Source: Chelonoidis abingdonii | Taxonomy: Eukaryota > Chordata > Testudines > Testudinidae | Direction: 5' to 3' | Assembly (NCBI RefSeq): GCF_003597395.2 | Contig: NC_133770.1 | Location: forward strand, 198,597,335-198,661,334 | Length of the DNA stretch: 64,000 nucleotides | Part shown: in pieces, positions 57,554 to 64,000 of the stretch | Numbering within the stretch: position 1 is the stretch's first letter | How the letters are laid out: each line of letters opens with the position of its first letter | Made by a program: the position numbers and the translations under genes | The notes under the pieces: generated by a model | What the model was told of the DNA's origin: nothing | The model's input: the letters and a program-made list of their open reading frames with translations, nothing else | Databases searched by the model: none

Positions 57554-57732
57554 AGATCCAGATTTTCAAAGGTATTTGGACACCTAAAGCTGTAGATAGA
57601 TTCCTAGTGGTATTATCAAAGGCACTGAAGCAGGTTAGGCATCTAACTCACATTGAATTCAATGGGATGAAAATCACACAAGGCACCAAACTGCATCTTT
57701 AGGTGCTTAAATTCCTTTGAAAATCTGGCCCA
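57554..57732. repeat. Fold-back repeat, TTTTCAAAGG family, clean arms
   Basis: CCAGATTTTCAAAGGTATTT then GGACACCTAAAG at the left pairs with CTTTAGGTGCTTAAATTCCT then TTGAAAATCTGG at the right. The centre holds TTGAATTCAATGGGATG. About 180 bp long. The 141-codon minus-strand frame at 57,643-58,068 begins outside and runs into this repeat, so it is not a real gene. Confidence 0.75.
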
Positions 57733-59317
57733 TAAAGCAGTATTGACTTTTAGTGAATTCACAGATATGAAAAGGAAAATAGAGGCTTCAAAACAAAAAC
57801 TAGAATGTTTTATTTCAGGAACAAAAATGAAGCCATCTAATTTATATTCGCTATTGTTCATGTAGCCAGCCAAAAAACCCTTTGAAGATGTTATTCTCTT
57901 ATCACCAGGAGTCATAACAACATTGGTCAGAATCACTGAGAATTTCTTTAAAATAAAGAAGTTTATAATGTGCAGTACAGAATTCTCCTTTCCCTCACTG
58001 ACTCTCTCGCTATAAGGTGCTGGGTGACCTTTTTTTGATGGAGGTATTGAATTGATCTTCAGGTTCATAGTAGTCCAAAATCTCTTTAAAAAGAAAAACA
58101 GAACCTGATATCCTTAGACCTGTAGAGAGGATACTCCATCTGATGTTCCATTTCACTGAATAAAACCATGTCTATGTAGAAGCCAGTTCCTTTGAGTTTC
58201 AAGGGCTGCTAATTATAACTGGCTTTTATCGCTGGCGTGATGAAACCCCTATTTATTAACTTACTAGGTCAAGGCTTATCTCCACGTGACATAGAAGTTA
58301 AATGGGTTCTCAAATTGCGTTCTGTAAATAAGACTCATTAACCCTGCTACCCCCAGAACATTTTCAATTTAGGATGCTGTCCAGAGAGAGGAAGTCTGCA
58401 TTTTAATTCTGCTGCTAAATATTCACCCTCTTCAGTCTCTTCATTACTATTACTGAAGTTCAGCAAACACTAGCTTTAGTGTCATAAATGGGAAGAAATT
58501 AGAGAGATCCAGGAAGGAAGATCCAGTGATCCATGAAACAGGAGCACTGAGTCATCAGTATTATTCTGGACCACTGTAGGAGACACATGGGGCCACATCT
58601 CGTGTTGTAAACTGACTTAGTTCCATTGAAGACCTTGAATTGATTGTGAATCATATCCTCAACTGGTGTAACTCAACAAAGCCCTTTTTGAGCTCAGGGA
58701 ATTTAGAACATAAAGAGAGAGAATAACTTTTTTAAAACAAAATAGGAATGATTACAGAGGAAATAGTATGGAAAAAGCTGTTAAAGTACTTTACAAATTA
58801 TTTTAATGACTCTTCTTATACTTAACTGTTTTAAAGCTCTAAATGAATATATTTTTAAAAGGCTTCATTAAAAAGAATTATATAATGACTCCAAGTTCTC
58901 ATTTCTAGGTTCACATTAGTTACTGTTAGTGCTTTGATAAATAACACGAGTAGTAGAGACAGCAAATAGTTTCCACTTTTAAGGAGATTATGAAGAATCT
59001 GCCAGCCAAATCTGAGCCCCCTTAAGGCAACCATTCGGAGAGCCCAACATAGAGTTGAGCTGTGATTGGCCGGTGGTGGCATGGGTCCTTTTGATTTCAT
59101 CCTGAGTGTCTTGGCTAAAGACTCCTGGCTCCCATTATCCTAGAATCAGGTGAATTATAAGGGACATCAGTGGAGATGGAAGCCAGCATGTGGCAGACTT
59201 GTATTTAGGCTTGGAAGGATTTGATTTTTGTTGGTAAATATCTGTAAGCATTGATTTCACCATACACACACAAACTGATGAAAAAATTTCCATTCATGAT
59301 CACTGAAATTTGCAGAT
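57733..59317. other. Unassigned interval with fold-back fragment
   Basis: At 58,590-58,680, GGGCCACATCTCGTGTTGTA, AACTGACTTAGTTCCATTGA and CTCAACTGGTGTAACTC are a disrupted GGTGTAAATCAG-type fold-back. The rest is AT-rich with no recognised gene. Confidence 0.4.
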
Positions 59318-59575
59318 AGGAAAAGTAAGAAAAATGCTGCTTGAGAACTACAGTTTGACTTAAGGGTATTATCTTTGTATATTTTAACATGTGATGTTGA
59401 CAATTTGTGTTTTAACAGCTTTAATCTCAAAGTCCATTGTCATTATATAATTGTCATATCCCCTATAATTTCCTGCAACTGTGAAAATTTAACTAGATAA
59501 CTGGAAACATGTTTTAAATAAACATACCATCTGTCAAAATAACATAAAATACAAATCAAATTCTGCTGAACCTGC
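59318..59575 (+). repeat. Unrecognised dispersed repeat, copy 2
   Basis: This stretch shares ordered blocks with 18,531-18,885 on the same strand: AAAAGTAAGAAAAATGCTGC, TTGAGAACT, GTTGACAATTTGTGTTTTAA, CCTGCAACTGTGAAAATTTA, and ACAAATCAAATTCTGCTGAA. The A-rich expansions of copy 1 are absent. The family is not recognised, and neither copy has coding capacity. Confidence 0.6.
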
Positions 59576-61021
59576 TTGTGTTAAATAGCTTTATGAAGAG
59601 AATGGGGCTGCTACTAGTATTCCTTTTATCTCCTTGAAAATAATGGGCATAACGATGATAGGTTTCTTGCAGATTGTAAAGAATGCAGATATACTATATC
59701 TTTTATAACTCAAGAATACACATTCTGTGATAGACCAAATAAGAATTAATTAATCACATAAAATACTGCAACCAAAAAGTATACTTAATATTAATGTGAA
59801 GCATACTTAAAAAAAGCATATAGCTGACATTGAATTACTTTGTTTCATGACAGGGTGTATATGATGTATTCTTCCATAAAATGAAGCCGATGCATCGAAA
59901 ATTCAACATATTGCTTGATAATCTGCTTACTATATTCTGAAAGATGGTAAAAACTAATTACCTTATTTTAAAAAAAGCAATAAAAGCAATCCCCCAACAC
60001 CTTTAAATCCCAGATTTTCAATTTTCCTTTATTTTTGTGGGATCAGTTTTGTGGCCCCCCCACCCCCCAATTTGTGTTTACATATTTTGCCCTCAATTAC
60101 TTGCAGAAGCAAGTGTACTAGGTATTATAGATGTCTACAGATGTTAGTAGGTACTGGAGATGCTTAGCCATGTGTCTGAGATGGAAAATCGGGCAGTTTG
60201 ACATCTATCTACTAATATATTCTCCTTCAGTTCATTGCAGGAACTAAAATGCAAGCACAATCTTTTTTTGTTAAAATAAAATTGTTTCTGGAGGCCTATT
60301 GGAGCCCATCTTAGAATTTTTGCTTTAAGTATTATTTTTAAAGGCAGCACTAGGTAATTGAATTAAAATGAGCAAATAAAACCAAAAAATAATTGTGTTA
60401 TTGCCTGTGATGCTCGGAAAATAAAGGATTGATTTGTTTTCAATTTTAATGTATTTTACTTGTTTGCTAGAACAAGCTGTAGGTAAAACATCTTTCATAT
60501 GGGCTAAGTAATCATGGACTCGGTGACCCTGCACCATCTCTCCCCTGGTCTTCCCATAAGCTTCCTTCCAGGGTGCACTGTATGGAGTTGGCACAGAGTC
60601 CAGCACCACACTATATAGTTTAGTCCAACTTTTCTCAAATACAATCACTGTGGTCTCATGCGGGCACCAAAGGCTTTTTTGTGCCCACAGCCCCCTGGGT
60701 GGACTGGCTAGGGAGAGGCAAAGCAGCAGCCATGCCCCTCTGGCTGCCAGCAGTGGTTGAGCCCTGGCCCTCTCTGAAGACACACAAGCTGGAAGAGCAG
60801 GCAGCCAGTGAAATCCACAGCTTCCTGAGAGTATTGGGGTAAAGTTTCAGCCCTGGAGTGGTGGGTGGGTAGGAGGGTCCAGCGATGGGGCTTTGGGCTC
60901 CGTTCCCCAACCATGTGATGGCAGGCTCTGTTCCTGACCTCCCACTCCCCTCCCATCACTCCTGGCCTCCATATCCGTCTCCCCATACAGGACTTAATAT
61001 GGCCCCAGGCTTGCCTGGAAC
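59576..61021. other. Unassigned interval, GC-rich part at 60,480-61,020
   Basis: The first part is AT-rich. From about 60,480 GC rises and frames of 84-152 codons appear on the minus strand (longest 60,325-60,783). Their translations contain a Leu-rich stretch (LLAARGAWLLLCLSLASPP) that could mimic a signal peptide. There is no conserved domain, and the three overlapping minus frames exclude each other, so I do not call a gene. Confidence 0.4.
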
Positions 61022-61082
61022 AAGTCTGCTGTGTAAAAGTGATATTTGTGTGTTTGTTAACATCACTTTTCACAGCAGACTT
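61022..61082. repeat. Strong hairpin, 21-bp stem
   Basis: AAGTCTGCTGTGTAAAAGTG then AT (61,022-61,043) pairs with ATCACTTTTCACAGCAGACT then T (61,062-61,082). Pairing is perfect except for one bulged T, with an 18-base loop. It sits at the boundary between a GC-rich block and AT-rich DNA. It may be a terminus of an unrecognised mobile element. Confidence 0.8.
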
Positions 61083-62806
61083 ACTAACTAACAAATCTAA
61101 AAAAAAAGCAAAAGAAACCACAAGAAAAAAGAGAACACGCGAAGCACCTTATTTGTGTTTCTATTCTGTTTAGGTCCAATAAAACAACTGTGCATTAATT
61201 TTATTATCGAGTCTACAAAAAATATCCTGCCTAAATAAATTCTATAATTTGGATGTGTATATGTACATATTTATTTGTTTTTCCAAATGTTAATTAAGTT
61301 TTGAGGAAAAATTATCAGAGTGGTCCCCAATAAGAGTTGGTAGCTGCACTCTGAGGCCACCAACATTTTGTTGTGACAACCTCTGGTATAGTTCCTCTCC
61401 TCATCCTTGCAGCAGGCCGCGTGCTGTGCAGAGGTGTTCCTGTGATTCCACTGTCATGCAGTCCCCTCCTCCCTGGAAGAATCTCACACTGTAAAAGCAA
61501 AGATGTTTCACATGCTCTCTCTTGGAAGCATGACTTGCAGATGGATACATTTGACACCAAACAGTCAATACGGCTGTTGCTTGCCCTGCAGGAAAGGAAG
61601 GATTTGGAAGTTGTCATACTTTGTTCAAGGAGGATGTGCTGGCCCTGAATACGCTAACTGACCTATTCTTTAGGTGCATCAATGCCATTACTGACTATCT
61701 ATGCTAGCCCAAGATGGGGAGGGAGTGGAATTGAAACTCCAGAATGTACGTTACTGTATGTAAATCATTAATAAATCCTGCAAAAAGATCAATCTTCCTT
61801 CAATTTACTGTAACCAAGTGATCCCATTTACAACATTTGCTCTTGCTTGGCAATTCATTTTTATAATTACAGATAAGAAAAAAAGCCAATGGAATTTCAA
61901 TATATAAAAATTGGTTGTTGAGGAGGTATGATCTCTAGAATTCATCCCTTGGCTTTCAAGCTGCTTTCATCTAATTACCTGGTGAGCTACTGCCTTTCAT
62001 GTTGCTGTGTTTAAAGTAGCTCAATTTAGTGGCTGGAGTTAACCTACTGTTGCTTCAAATGCTGAACTATGTGTGTTGTCAAATCCTGTGTTAAAATGGA
62101 AAAAATCCAATAAATCCATTGAACAGTGATAGAGATAAGCATAATGCTTCTCCTCCTCTATATTGTTTAAAAAAATTATTACTCTATGTTTATTTATTCA
62201 CTGAGAGTTACTTTCCAAATAGAGAGAAGTCCTTTCTGAGGACGGAGCAAGACCAGGGTTACCTCTTGTTAAGCCATGAACTCCTGGCTTAAATTTGTAA
62301 ACTTTCATGCAAAGCCACTCAGAAAGAGAAATGATCCTTTCTATGTCCTGCACTGTATCTCTAATGAGCCTAAAACATTCAGAGAAACTCATCACTCTTT
62401 GGGAATTGTGTAATAAGATAGACACCAAGACAGAACTATCCGCTGTAATTGTTGGGAGGGAGAGGGATGCAATACTGATGCAGCTCCACTGTGCATGGTG
62501 ATATGTGGTGCCTATGGGAGTAAGGAGGGCATGAAGGTCACTCTGATGGGGTGTTCACCCAACAGCAACTCGGAAGGGGTCAAGGTGCTCAGAAGGGCCC
62601 AATTAACCTTACAAGCTGCACCTGGAGGAGAATCAGGCTTGACTGATAAGCACTAATTGAAGATGAAGCCCAGCTGGGCAGAATCAAGCTGGGCTTTGTA
62701 GCCAGTTAGTTCATTTTATCAGCCATTTATCATTGTGTTCTTTAGAATTGTGGTCAACTCATATGCTGTTTCGTACAGAATCAATGTATGCTAACTACAT
62801 TTAAAT
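61083..62806. other. Unassigned interval
   Basis: No gene or family is recognised. The two opposite 91- and 100-codon frames near 61,315-61,648 overlap on opposite strands and lack known domains. Part of 62,500-62,806 (GGCATGAAGGTCACTCTGAT, GATGAAGCCCAGCTGGGCAG) may belong to another dispersed repeat. Confidence 0.4.
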
Positions 62807-63294
62807 TGTAGGATTATAGGAGTATAAGATTGACAAGTATTTAGGAGTGATGAGTGTGCATTAGGTATACAAGTAAAGCATGGCTGTAATGCAAGGCCTA
62901 CAGGCTGAGACCTGTAAGATTTTGTCTTAGCCATACTAGGTTGTAGGTTTAAGAATACTTGACATTGAGTGGGTGACCTAGGAATGAACATAGGCCAGTA
63001 AGATCACAAGATCATTGTAAAAGATGTGCCAATAGGTGATTTTACTAAAAAATAGACTGCAATGTGCTATCCAAGACCACAAGACACCTGACTGTAACAT
63101 CGTGGAATCTCCTGTTTTGACCACAGGCTACCATGGACACATGTTTTGCATAGATGATAATGAGAATAAGGAGAGTTAAGACAACAACCTATGAAAAAGG
63201 GGCAATATTCATAGGGTGTCGGAGTACAGAAAGAAAAGAGAGATTCAAACCTTCATGCATATGCATAAGGTGTTATCTGTGATCAGCACAACAA

Positions 63295-63302
63295 TATAAA
63301 AG
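63295..63302 (+). promoter_or_regulatory. TATA box of the LTR
   Basis: TATAAAAG lies in U3 of the LTR at 62,807-63,610, about 200 bp upstream of its AATAAA hexamer. That spacing fits initiation at the start of R. Activity is unknown. Confidence 0.6.
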
Positions 63303-63495
63303 AGGTTCTCTGTTTGCATAAAAGTGGGAAGACCCCAAGGGAAACCCCAGCACAAACCACTGTGACCATCTGTTGAGAGATCCATCAGACCTAGAATAAC
63401 TTGGAGGATGTGAGTATGACTACAGTTTTAGTCATTCCATCGGGTTTTGTAGGATTTATATATCCATGTGTAATTGTAACTTTACTTATTGCTTT

Positions 63496-63501
63496 AATAA
63501 A
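63496..63501 (+). terminator. Polyadenylation hexamer of the LTR
   Basis: AATAAA is followed within about 50 bp by a G/T-rich stretch (TTGTGATTGTGTCTGTGG). This is the usual layout of a cleavage and polyadenylation signal. Confidence 0.6.
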
Positions 63502-63687
63502 ACTTGTAGTACCACTAAGACTTTCTACTTGTGATTGTGTCTGTGGTCACTGTCCTTGGTCTTCCTGTGTGTTCCTGGAGTCTCTCCAAATTTGAGAAAA
63601 GCACCAGAGGTGATTTTCACTCTGAGCTTAGCTGTAGCAACAGGAGCTGAACCCATAGGTAGTTTAATACAAAATCACTATATTCAA

Positions 63688-63712
63688 TTTAAATAAATAA
63701 ATAAATAAAAAG
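63688..63712 (+). repeat. (AAAT)n microsatellite
   Basis: TTTAAATAAATAAATAAATA is a short run of about five AAAT units, located between two LTR-like blocks. Confidence 0.8.
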
Positions 63713-63714
63713 GC

Positions 63715-64000
63715 TAAAGCTTGTATATAGCCAAGAAGTTTGTAGCAGAAAGAGGCTTCAGGGGAGAGAGAGAATCTGCAGTTGTACTCTGGGTACAGAC
63801 ATGTGAGTAGGAGGAAACCCAGGGGGGGGACAAAAGCCTTAGGATCCTGTATTTGACAGAAAGGGTTTACCCAGAGGAGTTTCAGTGCATGTCAGAGGAG
63901 AGCAGGAAGAAGCCCAGGGCAAACACAGTGAGGGATGAGACAGTGTAGACCTTGGCTGAAACCCGGAGTAGTAGGCTGGCCAAGGTTCCCCTACAAGCCA
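63715..64000 (+). mobile_element. LTR-like repeat cut by the window end
   Basis: Purine-rich blocks such as GAGGCTTCAGGGGAGAGAGA, GGAGGAAACCCAGGGGGGGG, then GAGGAGAGCAGGAAGAAGCC and GTAGGCTGGCCAAGGTTCCC match a Ty3/Gypsy-type turtle LTR as I remember it. The element continues past the window. Whether an internal coding region follows cannot be seen. Confidence 0.5.

Larger units (their letters stand above)
62807..63610 (+). mobile_element. LTR of an endogenous retrovirus-like element, sense
   Basis: The block starts TGTAGGATTATAGGAGTATA. It has promoter and terminator signals in LTR order: a TATA box TATAAAAG at 63,295-63,302 and a polyadenylation hexamer AATAAA at 63,496-63,501, about 200 bp downstream. 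A T/G-rich sequence (TTGTGATTGTGTCTGTGGTC) follows the hexamer, as expected for U5. The U3-like part is about 490 bp. No gag, pol or env sequence follows within the window, so it is a solo LTR or the 5' LTR of something disrupted. The 3' boundary is uncertain (63,590-63,650). Confidence 0.65.

Noticed and set aside
57643..58068. 141-codon minus-strand frame
   Set aside because: Its C-terminal part is translated from the fold-back repeat at 57,554-57,732, and the rest has no familiar motif.
60325..60783. 152-codon minus-strand frame with a Leu-rich N-terminal part like a signal peptide
   Set aside because: No conserved domain follows, and overlapping minus frames of 84 and 137 codons cover the same GC-rich block. 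No splice or promoter context supports a gene.
1..64000. CRISPR array, operon or phage content
   Set aside because: No evenly spaced direct repeats with unique spacers, no dense coding, and the repeat families are vertebrate.

Overview
This is a gene-poor, AT-rich stretch of vertebrate nuclear DNA, and I find no functional protein-coding gene in it. No open reading frame exceeds about 160 codons. The longest lie inside repeats, and none resembles a conserved protein apart from transposon remnants. I see no rRNA, true tRNA, CRISPR array or bacterial-style operon. The repeat content points to a sauropsid, most likely a cryptodiran turtle. CR1 LINE remnants of several kinds are present, with a tRNA-derived SINE whose 3' end is CR1-like. 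MIR-like SINEs, a Penelope-like 3' end and many short inverted-repeat DNA elements of types I associate with turtle genomes complete the picture. Family names rest on memory of consensus sequences; no database search was possible.

Layout. 1-2,300: a short TIR element, a truncated TIR element, and two CR1 pieces in opposite orientations. 3,985-4,700: LTR-like repeat. 9.5-10.0 kb: a long inverted repeat, then a TIR element. 10.7 kb: MIR-like SINE. 12.36 kb: second copy of the first TIR element. 16.6-17.6 kb: solo LTR on the minus strand. 17.9-18.9 kb: TIR fragment, LTR-like piece and an unrecognised repeat that recurs at 59.3 kb. 19.8 kb: complete tRNA-derived SINE. 23.6-24.9 kb: LTR-like piece and a complete TIR element. 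26.8-29.3 kb: fold-back repeat, TIR elements and a 1.35 kb CR1 with its FADD reverse-transcriptase box still readable. 31 kb: polypurine tract. 34.2 kb: inverted, truncated SINE. 36.9 kb: CpG-rich TIR element. 40.5-45.3 kb: a cluster of insertions with visible target-site duplications, including two GC-rich hAT-like elements, one hAT-like element nested in another TIR element, and a Penelope-like fold-back with a perfect 15-bp duplication. 46.3-49.4 kb: a whole but decayed hAT transposon with a ZMYM-type transposase pseudogene. 50.2-51.0 kb: degenerate CR1. 52-58 kb: fold-back repeats. 62.8-64.0 kb: an LTR with TATA and polyadenylation signals, then the start of another LTR-like repeat.

The window therefore reads as an intergenic or intronic record of successive transposition. 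The features do not act together as a pathway. The most informative parts are the datable insertions at 41.2-49.4 kb, and several small fold-back families that share a CATTGA-TTCAATGGG-like centre and lack an obvious transposase assignment.
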